A stretch of 64,000 bases of DNA from Neisseria lactamica NS19. GTDB lineage: Bacteria; Pseudomonadota; Gammaproteobacteria; Burkholderiales; Neisseriaceae. Position 1 is the first letter of the stretch. Every line of letters begins with the position of its first letter. Below are positions 16,519-23,673 of the stretch, in pieces. Position numbers and translations under genes: made by a program. The notes under the pieces were generated by a model, which saw only the letters and a list, made by a program, of their open reading frames with translations, was not told the DNA's origin and searched no databases. The stretch is from the NCBI GenBank assembly GCA_000193795.2, contig AEPI01000040.1, positions 12,056 to 76,055 of the forward strand, read 5' to 3'.

Positions 16519-17937
16519 TTGGAAAACTCATTAATTATCGGTCTGGCACTGGCGGTATTGCTGGTGCTTTTGGTTATGCGTGCGAAGCAGGGTAAGAAAA
16601 CACCGAAGCGCAAATCCCAAGGTGTCGGCAATACGCAGGGGCAGCCGCCCGGAAGCAATGATTCGGACTGGGTTGATCAGGTTGACCAATCGGTTTCAGA
16701 CGGCACGCAGACGGGATTTTCTTGGAATGAGAGTGCCGAAAACGCATCTGCGGCAGTATCTGCGCAAGAAGTCGATCCGCTGACGGAATATCAGGTTTAT
16801 AAGCAGTTCGGTTATCAGGGCAAGGCTGCCGAGTCTTTGGCTGCCTATCTGGACGGCATTCCGGATGGTGAAGCGAAACCTGAAAACCTTATCCGCGAGC
16901 TGCTCGATATCAATCTCGAAGTGGGGGATGTCGATGTTTTAGCAGACAATCTGCAAAAATACGGCAGACTGATTCCTTCCGAACTTTTGGCAAAATATAT
17001 CGAACAGGCATTACAGCGCGATTCAAACCATTTGCGTATCCGCGTCTTGGCGGAAGAAGGTTTGGGATGGGGCATTCAGGAGATTGACAAACGTGCGGAA
17101 GGCGGTTCTGCGACGGCAGCTTCCGCATCGCCCCCGCCGGATGCCGACGGTAAGGCTTATGGAGCCGAAGAAGTCAAGCGCATCCCGATTGTGCGGGGCA
17201 AAAAAGACGTGTCCGGAATCAGCCAAGAGGAAATCGGTGCGATTGCCGGTCTGGTCCGTGCCGATCAAGGTGCGAAAATCCTTAAAGACAAAGTCAGCTA
17301 CGAAACGGCATCGAAACAATACGACCGTGCCATCCAAACTTCCGAAAAACCTGCAAACCTGATTATCGATGCGTTGAAACTCGATTACCAACACGCGGAC
17401 ATAGACCGTTTTGCCGGACATTTGTGGAAACTTTACCAAACGTTGGGCAACTACGGCAGGCAGGTTAAAGAGCGGATGCTGGGTTGGGGGTACAGCCTGG
17501 GTTACCATGAAGTTTTCGATGATTTGGAAAAAGGGCCGAACGACCTGCAAATCAAAGACATCGGTATGGGGCACGGGTATCTGCCGAAAAATATACAGAA
17601 ATTCAAAGCGCAACATCGGGATTTGGTGCTTCAAGATTCTTCATTGATCAACACCGGTTCGTCTCCGGCAGACGATGCGGTTAAAGAAGTAGAGTCGTTG
17701 CTGATGTATGGTCAGATTGAGGCGGCAATGGATGTGTTGGAGCAGGCGGTATTGAAATATCCCGACGAGTCCCAGCTTTATATTACGTTGATCGATATTT
17801 ATGAACGTACTGAAGATTGGGATAGGTTGGGGCAGTTTTTAAGGGTATTGAGGGAACGTGCGGACAGGCTTCCTGAAGAGGTCGTTATGCTGATGAGCCG
17901 GCTGCTGCAGCGTATGAATCAAAATATAAAAAAATAA
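16519..17937 (+). CDS. FimV-like membrane-anchored TPR protein
   Basis: Protein of unknown function, first gene of a five-gene operon. The 472-residue product starts with TTG (GGGAG six bases upstream), has one N-terminal membrane span (IIGLALAVLLVLLVMRA, about residues 5-22), a basic stop (KQGKKTPKRK), and a low-complexity linker. Helical repeats then follow: DPLTEYQVYKQFGYQGKAAESLAAYL near residue 92, and a C-terminal TPR-like segment VESLLMYGQIEAAMDVLEQAVLKYPDESQLYITLIDIYERTEDWDRLGQFLRVL (written in two overlapping repeats). The layout resembles the cytoplasmic part of FimV, a polar type IV pilus scaffold, but lacks a LysM domain. The link to pili is inference. Confidence 0.75.
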   Translation: MENSLIIGLALAVLLVLLVMRAKQGKKTPKRKSQGVGNTQGQPPGSNDSDWVDQVDQSVSDGTQTGFSWNESAENASAAVSAQEVDPLTEYQVYKQFGYQGKAAESLAAYLDGIPDGEAKPENLIRELLDINLEVGDVDVLADNLQKYGRLIPSELLAKYIEQALQRDSNHLRIRVLAEEGLGWGIQEIDKRAEGGSATAASASPPPDADGKAYGAEEVKRIPIVRGKKDVSGISQEEIGAIAGLVRADQGAKILKDKVSYETASKQYDRAIQTSEKPANLIIDALKLDYQHADIDRFAGHLWKLYQTLGNYGRQVKERMLGWGYSLGYHEVFDDLEKGPNDLQIKDIGMGHGYLPKNIQKFKAQHRDLVLQDSSLINTGSSPADDAVKEVESLLMYGQIEAAMDVLEQAVLKYPDESQLYITLIDIYERTEDWDRLGQFLRVLRERADRLPEEVVMLMSRLLQRMNQNIKK

Positions 17938-17956
17938 AACGGTACGGAAAATAAAA

Positions 17957-19054
17957 ATGGAAGTTCAACTGCCGAAAATTAAAACAGTACACGTAATGTT
18001 GGCGGGGATGACGGCGCAGCAGGAATCCGTTTTCAAAATGGCATTCAAAATGCACAATACCACCCGTTATGAAACGGTATCCCCTTCAGACGGCAGTGCC
18101 GTGCCCGATTTGGTTTTGGCGGATACCGATGCCGAGGGCGGTTTTGAACTTTGGAAAGAGCTTGCCGAGCGTTATAAGGATATACCTGTCGCCGTCTGTT
18201 CGGAGAAAGTTCCCGATTCTGAAGTTCCCTACCTGCCCAAACCGATTCGGTTTGAAACATTGTTTCCTATGCTCCGCAAGTTGTTGCAGGGCGAGAATGT
18301 TTATGGGAAATCGTTTATTGCACCCGCAGACCGGTCGGCGAAAAACAACGGGAATGTGCAGCGTACGGTTACGATACGCCGGTTTAACCCGAATAAAGGA
18401 TTATTGGGAGCGTTGCGGTTTGCGGAAAAGAACAGGCAGGACATCGCTATCTTGCATGGAAATAAGCCGGTCCTTATTGTTTTCCCCTCGATACAACGGG
18501 TTTTGCTGACAGAAAGTGTGCAAAAACTCGAAGAATTGTGCAAAGACGAAAATTTGCAGGTCAGTTGCAAGACTGTTCCCGATAACCCGCAATGGCGCGA
18601 AAAGGCTAAAGTAGGCATTATGTCCTGTATGTGGCAGTTTTCCATTTGGACGGCGCAGGGCAGGTTGATTTATCCGATTTCTCCCGATACTCCGTTTACG
18701 TTGAAATCTTGGCCAAACCTGACCCGGTTGGCAAATGTGCCGGGGTCGATACGCTTGTCGGCATTTCTGACCAAGGCATCCGTCAACCTTAATGTGTTGT
18801 ATAAAGTGATGCCTTTAAACCTCAATGATATTCTGAATTATCTTGCGGCAACCTATACAACCGGGTTTTTGTCGGTAGATTTAAAAACGGTTTCACAACA
18901 GGCATACTCCGATATGGCGGATAAAATAAATATCGGGGCCGATTCTGCCTCTGATAGTGAAATGGTGAAAAAAGCGGAAAAAATCACGACACCATCCCAA
19001 TCCCAGCCGCGCGGCCTTCTTCAAAGGCTGATGAAAAAACTGTTGGGCAGCTAA
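17957..19054 (+). CDS. Degenerate receiver-domain protein of the GTPase operon
   Basis: The 365-residue product has an N-terminal half folded like a response-regulator receiver. A central acidic strand (DLVLADTDAEGGFELWKEL), a later strand (IPVAVCSE) and the conserved lysine-proline (YLPKPIRFETLFPMLRKLL) are recognisable, but the usual acidic pocket and phospho-acceptor context are not clear. It is therefore likely a phosphorylation-independent receiver. The C-terminal half (ILNYLAATYTTGFLSVDL) is helical and resembles no domain I can name. It lies 19 bases after the TPR gene and 11 before the GTPase gene. I do not assign a function. Confidence 0.6.
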   Translation: MEVQLPKIKTVHVMLAGMTAQQESVFKMAFKMHNTTRYETVSPSDGSAVPDLVLADTDAEGGFELWKELAERYKDIPVAVCSEKVPDSEVPYLPKPIRFETLFPMLRKLLQGENVYGKSFIAPADRSAKNNGNVQRTVTIRRFNPNKGLLGALRFAEKNRQDIAILHGNKPVLIVFPSIQRVLLTESVQKLEELCKDENLQVSCKTVPDNPQWREKAKVGIMSCMWQFSIWTAQGRLIYPISPDTPFTLKSWPNLTRLANVPGSIRLSAFLTKASVNLNVLYKVMPLNLNDILNYLAATYTTGFLSVDLKTVSQQAYSDMADKINIGADSASDSEMVKKAEKITTPSQSQPRGLLQRLMKKLLGS

Positions 19055-19065
19055 GAGGCGGAGAG

Positions 19066-19602
19066 ATGAGAGAAAATAAAATTATTTTCACAGGACCTGT
19101 CGGCGTAGGGAAAACCACCGCCATTGCGGCTATTTCGGACGAAGCACCCGTCCAGACCGATGCTTCCGCATCCGATATGACTTTGGATAGGAAAAGGAAT
19201 ACGACAGTGGCGATGGACTACGGGGTCATCAGCTTGGATGAGGATACTAAAGTCCATTTATATGGTACGCCCGGTCAGGAACGGTTCAACTTTATGTGGG
19301 AAATCTTAAGCCAAGGCAGTATGGGTTTGGTCTTGCTTTTAGATAATGCCAGAACCAATCCGTTGAAAGATTTGGAATTCTTTTTACATTCGTTTCGAGG
19401 GCTGCTGGAGAAGGCCCCCGTCGTTGTCGGTATTACCAAGATGGATATACGCTCTCAGCCCGGTATCGACGTGTATCACAAATATCTTGCAAAACATAAT
19501 CTTAATGTTCCGGTTTTTGAAATTGATGCCCGTAAGGAAGATGACGTAAAGCAATTGGTTAGCGCAATGTTATTTTCTATTGATCCGGGACTGGAGGTTT
19601 AA
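19066..19602 (+). CDS. MglA-like small GTPase
   Basis: Ras-like bacterial GTPase of 178 residues. Walker A is GPVGVGKT (residues 10-17). The switch-II G3 motif is YGTPGQERF, the TPGQ form seen in MglA-type and related bacterial GTPases rather than DxxG. The G4 specificity motif is TKMD. A switch-I threonine candidate sits in NTTVAMDYG. In Myxococcus such GTPases pair with roadblock proteins acting as GTPase-activating partners to set polarity and control type IV pili. Here two roadblock-type genes follow directly, the next starting one base after the stop. Role in Neisseria is inference. Confidence 0.82.
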   Translation: MRENKIIFTGPVGVGKTTAIAAISDEAPVQTDASASDMTLDRKRNTTVAMDYGVISLDEDTKVHLYGTPGQERFNFMWEILSQGSMGLVLLLDNARTNPLKDLEFFLHSFRGLLEKAPVVVGITKMDIRSQPGIDVYHKYLAKHNLNVPVFEIDARKEDDVKQLVSAMLFSIDPGLEV

Positions 19603-19603
19603 T

Positions 19604-20248
19604 ATGGAATCAACACTTTCACTACAAGCAAATTTATATCCCCGCCTGACTCCTGCCGGTGCATTTTATGCCGTATCCAGCGATACCCCCAGTGCCGGTA
19701 AAACCTTATTGCACAGCCTGTTGAAAGCGGATGCGGACGAAGTGGTCAGCAGTGAGAAGCTGCTCGCCTGGGCAGACACCGCCGACATCGATACTGCTTT
19801 GAACCTATTGTACCGTTTGCAAAAACTCGAATTCCTCTATGGCGATGAAAACGGTCATTCAGACGGCATCAATCTGTCGGACGAGCAATTGCCGTTGCTG
19901 ATGGAACAATTGTCCGGTAGCGGTAAGGCATTATTGGTCGATCGGAACGGCCTGTATCTTGCCAACGCCAATTTCCATCATGAGGCGGCGGAAGAGTTGG
20001 GGTTGTTGGCGGCAGAAGTCGCACAGATGGAAAAGAAACACCGGCTGCTGATTAAGAACAACCTGTATATCAACAATAACGCTTGGGGCGTTTGCGACCC
20101 TTCCGGTCAGAGCGAATTGACATTTTTCCCATTGTATATCGGTTCAACCAAATTTATTTTGGTCATCGGCGGTATTCCGGACTTGAGCAAAGAGGCATTT
20201 GTTACTTTGGTCAGGATTTTATACCGCCGTTACAGCAACCGCGTGTAA
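19604..20248 (+). CDS. Roadblock-like protein with N-terminal helical domain
   Basis: The 214-residue product shows two parts. Residues ~1-85 are helical and winged-helix-like (TLLHSLLKADADEVVSSEKL, then IDTALNLLYRLQKLEFLYGD). Residues ~105-214 have a roadblock/LC7-like pattern: a strand pair GKALLVDRNGLYLANANF, a long helix (EAAEELGLLAAEVAQMEKK), then FFPLYIGSTKFILVIGG and a closing helix. Translation is probably coupled to the GTPase gene (one-base spacing). It may form a heterodimer with the next gene's product, giving an asymmetric partner for the GTPase; that is inference. Confidence 0.65.
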   Translation: MESTLSLQANLYPRLTPAGAFYAVSSDTPSAGKTLLHSLLKADADEVVSSEKLLAWADTADIDTALNLLYRLQKLEFLYGDENGHSDGINLSDEQLPLLMEQLSGSGKALLVDRNGLYLANANFHHEAAEELGLLAAEVAQMEKKHRLLIKNNLYINNNAWGVCDPSGQSELTFFPLYIGSTKFILVIGGIPDLSKEAFVTLVRILYRRYSNRV

Positions 20249-20268
20249 AACTTGGGATAGGAGGGTTT

Positions 20269-20628
20269 ATGCAGCAATTATTAATTTCGGTTTTGGAAGA
20301 CTTGAACAACACATCTCCGGATATTGTCGCATCTGCCGTTATCTCAACCGACGGATTGCCGATGGCGACAATGCTTCCTTCACATTTGAATTCGGACAGG
20401 GTAGGGGCGATTTCTGCTACTTTGCTTGCTTTAGGCAGCCGCTCGGTGCAAGAACTCGCCTGCGGGGAATTGGAACAAGTGATGATTAAAGGAAAATCAG
20501 GCTATATCCTTTTAAGTCAGGCGGGTAAAGATGCCGTGTTGGTGCTGATGGCAAAAGAAACCGGCAAACTTGGTTTAATCCTATTGGATGCCAAACGGGC
20601 GGCAAGACATATTGCAGAAAGTATATAA
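20269..20628 (+). CDS. Roadblock/LC7 domain protein (MglB-like)
   Basis: The 119-residue product is a single roadblock/LC7 domain. It has an N-terminal helix, the strand hairpin IVASAVISTDGLPMATMLP, a long helix around SDRVGAISATLLALGSRSVQELA, strands EQVMIKGKSGYILLSQAG and AVLVLMAKETGKLGLILLD, and a final helix. In MglA/MglB pairs this fold stimulates GTP hydrolysis. The start at 20269 has TAGGAGG seven bases upstream; longer open frame upstream is overlap with the preceding gene. Last gene of the operon. Confidence 0.85.
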   Translation: MQQLLISVLEDLNNTSPDIVASAVISTDGLPMATMLPSHLNSDRVGAISATLLALGSRSVQELACGELEQVMIKGKSGYILLSQAGKDAVLVLMAKETGKLGLILLDAKRAARHIAESI

Positions 20629-20673
20629 GGGCTGTACATTCAAAGGCGGAGTACAATCAGTTGTAAATATATG

Positions 20674-20702
20674 TTGACATAGTCTGCATTTTGAATTAAT
20701 AT
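20674..20702 (+). promoter_or_regulatory. tRNA-Asn promoter
   Basis: Perfect -35 TTGACA (20674-20679) and -10 TAATAT (20697-20702) with 17-base spacing; predicted start is a few bases before the tRNA. Confidence 0.7.
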
Positions 20703-20712
20703 TTAAAGCTAT

Positions 20713-20788
20713 TCCCCGATAGCTCAGTCGGTAGAGCGACGGACTGTTAATCCGCAGGTCCCTGGTTCGAGCCCAGGTCGGGGAGCCA
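20713..20788 (+). tRNA. tRNA-Asn (anticodon GTT)
   Basis: A 76-base cloverleaf. Acceptor stem TCCCCGA pairs with TCGGGGA, the D arm contains AGCTCAGTCGGTAGAGC, the anticodon loop is CTGTTAA with GTT, the T arm is CTGGTTCGAGCCCAG, and CCA is encoded at 20786-20788. Confidence 0.97.
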
Positions 20789-20794
20789 AATTCC

Positions 20795-20832
20795 AAAACC
20801 CTCTAAGTATTTTCTTAGAGGGTTTTGTTTTA
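20795..20832 (+). terminator. tRNA-Asn terminator
   Basis: AAACCCTCTAAG and CTTAGAGGGTTT form a 12-base-pair stem followed by TTGTTTT. Confidence 0.9.
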
Positions 20833-20944
20833 CCGGTAGTCAGAAATGCATTTTTGAGATGATTGTTTTGAGATGGGATGCAACCTTTGCAAAATTCCTT
20901 TCGTGATGGTTATGAGAAAATAAATTTCTAAAAATTCAATTAGT

Positions 20945-21099
20945 TATAGTGGATTAACAAAAATCAGGACAAGGCGACGAAGCCGCAGACAGTACAGATA
21001 GTACGGAACCGATTCACTTGGTGCTTCAGCACCTTAGAGAATCGTTCTCTTTGAGCTAAGGCGAGGTAACGCCGTACCGGTTTTTGTTAATCCACTATA
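20945..21099. repeat. Correia repeat-enclosed element, long form, 155 bp
   Basis: TATAGTGGATTAAC at the left and GTTAATCCACTATA at the right, with the full central block (CGATTCACTTGGTGCTTCAG and neighbours) that in long CREEs contains an IHF-binding site. Confidence 0.93.
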
Positions 21100-21197
21100 T
21101 TTTTATGATTTTGAAATTTATCGGTTTTGTAAAGGTCTCGGAGCAAGTCATTTCGGTCTTCGGCACACTTTTTGCGCCAAACCCATAAGAATCTTGC

Positions 21198-21241
21198 GGG
21201 CAATCTTTATCGTTATGCCCCGATAACGATAAAGATTGCCC
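21198..21241. repeat. Perfect 19-base inverted repeat with 6-base loop
   Basis: Left arm 21198-21216 (GGGCAATCTTTATCGTTAT), loop GCCCCG, right arm 21223-21241 exactly complementary. It lacks a following T-run, so it is not a standard terminator. Each arm contains GATAAC-GATAAA-GATT hexamers reminiscent of Fur sites. Confidence 0.8.
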
Positions 21242-21298
21242 ATACATCAACTGTCCGCGCGAATTCCCTAATGTGAACGTAACGAACAAGTCGAATCA

Positions 21299-21733
21299 AA
21301 CCTGCCTGGGCGCAAGGAATCGTGCCGGGAAGGATTGCGCCCGAATGATGCGAGGCAGGGAAATTTATTTCAGTTGTACGGCAAGGATGAGAAAGTTTAT
21401 AAGGATGGCTTTATCCGGTCGCGCAAAGATACTTATTTGTTCAGCTTGTTTGAAACAAATGCCGATATGGTCGGGAAAATAAAAACGTCAGCCTGTCGGT
21501 GCAAGATTTCATCGTTTTGCCCGAATTGCCGACAAGAAGCGATTTATCGGCAGTTGCGCTTGAACGCTGATTACTCATTTAAACAATCTCAAACGCTTTG
21601 AGCCGCTCATTAAAATTCAAGGTGTTGCAAAAAAATTGATTTGGCACGAGCGAACATCTAAAAAATTCCGCTTGTCGCCGGGTAAGGGCGTTGATTGAAA
21701 AGGCTTGGTTGATGATGAAAAAGAAGCACTTAA
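21299..21733 (+). pseudogene. Decayed gene of unknown identity
   Basis: The sequence reads as coding in pieces. One frame gives GNLFQLYGKDEKVYKDGFI and SRKDTYLFSLFETNADMVG up to about 21480. The reading then continues sensibly one frame over (NVSLSVQDFIVLPELPTRSD, then LSAVALER) to a stop near 21568. Further fragments (KRFEPLIKIQGVAKKLIWHE) follow. This looks like an old gene broken by at least one frameshift. I do not recognise the family. It lies between a CREE and crgA. Confidence 0.4.
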
Positions 21734-21737
21734 TGTC

Positions 21738-22649
21738 CTATTCGGTATTCATTCTGCTCATATTTTTTCCCAATTCCTCCACCAAGAAATCCAAAAATAC
21801 GCGTAAGCGGAGGTTGACGGCTTTATCGCTGTAATAAACAGCATTAAAAGGGAGTGTTTTATTGGAGGTTTGTTTGGCGAATAGGGGAATCAGCTTTCCT
21901 TCAGCGATGTCGTTGTCTACCAAGAAATCCGATAAGCAAGCGATACCGCAACCTGAAAGGCACAATGACCGTAAGGTTTCACCGCTGTTGGCGGTAAAGT
22001 GCGGGGAAATTTTATAGGGATTTCCTTGAGCATCTGAAACCGCCCATATATTTAGGGAACCGGGTTCTGTGAAGCCTAAACATTGATGGTTGGCAAGATC
22101 TTCGGTGGATTGCGGCGTGCCGTGTTTTGCCAGATATTCAGGGCCGGCGACTATGCGGAAGTGGCTGTCAAACAGATGACGTGCGCGCAGTCCGGAATTA
22201 TCCAATTCTCCGGCCCGTAAGGCAATATCGACTTTGCGTTCAATCAGATTGATATAACCTTCGGAAGAAACCAGAGAAAGTCGGATATGCGGATAGCGTT
22301 CGTTGAATTTTGCCGCCAGCGGCACCAGCAGATGCAGCACCATCGGCATAGCGGAATCCACGCGCAACACGCCTTGCGGTACTTCGTGCACTGCCAGCAT
22401 TTCGGTTTCTGCCGCTGCCATTTCTTGCAGGATTTTCTGCGCGCGGCGGAAATATTGCGCGCCCTCTGCCGTCAGACTGAGTTGCCGCGTAGTGCGGTTG
22501 AGCAGGTTCACACCCAACTTTTCCTCCAGCCGTTTGACTATGCGGCTTACGGCAGAATTTGCCATCGCCAACTGCTCCGCCGCACGGCTGAAGCTGCCGT
22601 TTTCTACCACCTGAACAAATACGGCCAGTTCTTCTGAATTGGTTTTCAT
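21738..22649 (-). CDS. crgA: LysR-type regulator CrgA
   Basis: LysR-family transcription factor; in meningococci CrgA is induced on host-cell contact and regulates itself, the divergent mdaB and adhesion genes such as pilC1. The 303-residue product has the N-terminal winged helix-turn-helix (FVQVVENGSFSRAAEQLAMA, then NSAVSRIVKRLEEKLGV), the LysR linker helix, and an effector domain from about residue 88 (VLRVDSAMPMVLHLLVPLAA). It is divergent from mdaB across a 240-base A+T-rich region, as in known crgA loci. No truncation is seen. Confidence 0.93.
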   Translation of the reverse strand: MKTNSEELAVFVQVVENGSFSRAAEQLAMANSAVSRIVKRLEEKLGVNLLNRTTRQLSLTAEGAQYFRRAQKILQEMAAAETEMLAVHEVPQGVLRVDSAMPMVLHLLVPLAAKFNERYPHIRLSLVSSEGYINLIERKVDIALRAGELDNSGLRARHLFDSHFRIVAGPEYLAKHGTPQSTEDLANHQCLGFTEPGSLNIWAVSDAQGNPYKISPHFTANSGETLRSLCLSGCGIACLSDFLVDNDIAEGKLIPLFAKQTSNKTLPFNAVYYSDKAVNLRLRVFLDFLVEELGKNMSRMNTE

Positions 22650-22889
22650 CGTGTTTCCTTTTCGGTTGAAACCCCGCCCCCTTTAGGGCAGTAGAATCAG
22701 ACTTTATTTGGAAGGGGTTACACCCCTCCAAAATCAGGGCAGCCTATAGTGAGACGCTTTATGTGTTATCCTGTGTGTTGAAATATCTGATTATTCCATT
22801 TTACGCAAAAGTGTTTTCTTATTTTTGCACTTTTAAATCATAAAGTAAAACGGCACAATATATTCATCAATTCACAAACGAGGTAACAA
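22650..22889. promoter_or_regulatory. crgA-mdaB divergent control region
   Basis: A+T-rich 240 bases between divergent genes where CrgA is known to bind T-N11-A type sites. Several such pairs can be drawn in 22780-22880, but I cannot pick the true operators by eye. A good ribosome-binding site (GAGG) precedes mdaB. Confidence 0.5.
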
Positions 22890-23468
22890 ATGAATATTTT
22901 ATTATTAGACGGCGGCAAAGCGTTCGGACATTCTCACGGCGGGTTAAACCACACGCTTCATCAAAAAGCGAAAGAAGTTTTGACCGCGCTCGGACACAAT
23001 GTCAAAGAAACCGTGATTGATGCAGGCTATGATGTTGAGGCAGAAATCGAAAAATTCTTGTGGATGGATGCCGTGATTTGGCAAATGCCGGGCTGGTGGA
23101 TGCACGAGCCTTGGACAGTGAAGAAATACATAGATGAAGTATTAACCGGCGGACACGGCAAGCTTTATCACAGTGATGGCCGTCATCGTGTTAACCCAAC
23201 TGAAGGCTACGGCACAGGCGGTTTGTTGCAAGGCAAAAAACACATGCTTTCGCTTACTTGGAATGCGCCGATTGAAGCGTTCACTCGCGAAGGCGACTTC
23301 TTCGAAGGCAAAGGCGTGGATGCGTTGTATATGCACTTCCACAAACTCAACGAGTTCATCGGCTTGACCCGTCTGCCGACATTCTTATGTAACGATGTGA
23401 TTAAAAATCCGCAAGTGGAAAAATACCTGGCAGATTATCAGGCACACTTGGAAAAAGTGTTCGGCTAA
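22890..23468 (+). CDS. mdaB: NADPH:quinone oxidoreductase MdaB (flavodoxin fold)
   Basis: FAD-containing quinone reductase that lowers oxidative stress by two-electron reduction. The 192-residue product has the flavodoxin-like opening (MNILLLDGGKAFGHSHGGLN) and the family core WMDAVIWQMPGWWMHEPW. The GYGTGGLLQGKKHMLSLTWN loop shapes the FAD site, and the closing segment is LTRLPTFLCNDVIKNPQ. Length equals known MdaB. It is controlled by the adjacent divergent CrgA in meningococci. Followed by two hairpins. Confidence 0.93.
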   Translation: MNILLLDGGKAFGHSHGGLNHTLHQKAKEVLTALGHNVKETVIDAGYDVEAEIEKFLWMDAVIWQMPGWWMHEPWTVKKYIDEVLTGGHGKLYHSDGRHRVNPTEGYGTGGLLQGKKHMLSLTWNAPIEAFTREGDFFEGKGVDALYMHFHKLNEFIGLTRLPTFLCNDVIKNPQVEKYLADYQAHLEKVFG

Positions 23469-23475
23469 TTAAAAA

Positions 23476-23510
23476 TCCATCTTCAATACGGAGATGGATT
23501 GTGTTTATTT
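23476..23510 (+). terminator. mdaB terminator
   Basis: AATCCATCT and AGATGGATT form a 9-base-pair stem with a 9-base loop and a T-rich tail. Confidence 0.75.
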
Positions 23511-23581
23511 TATTGATTTTGTGTCAGTTTCAGATGGGGTGCTTATTCGGACGGGCCGTCTGAAAATGTTTGCCCCAATGC

Positions 23582-23628
23582 AAAAAATCACTGCAAACCT
23601 TCACAAACGGGGTTTGCAGTGATTTTTT
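23582..23628. terminator. Perfect 18-base-pair hairpin, probable bidirectional terminator
   Basis: Left arm 23582-23599 begins with six A residues and right arm 23611-23628 ends with six T residues; an 11-base loop separates them. It lies between convergent mdaB and pntB and suits termination of both. Confidence 0.8.
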
Positions 23629-23673
23629 CAAATCAAACAGATTTAAAACCTGCGCCGAATTGTTCAGACGGCA

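Noticed and set aside
21997..22005. AAGTGCGGG near the crgA end, one base from the Haemophilus uptake core
   Set aside because: One mismatch, without the flanking A/T context; not enough to argue that crgA-mdaB came from Haemophilus.
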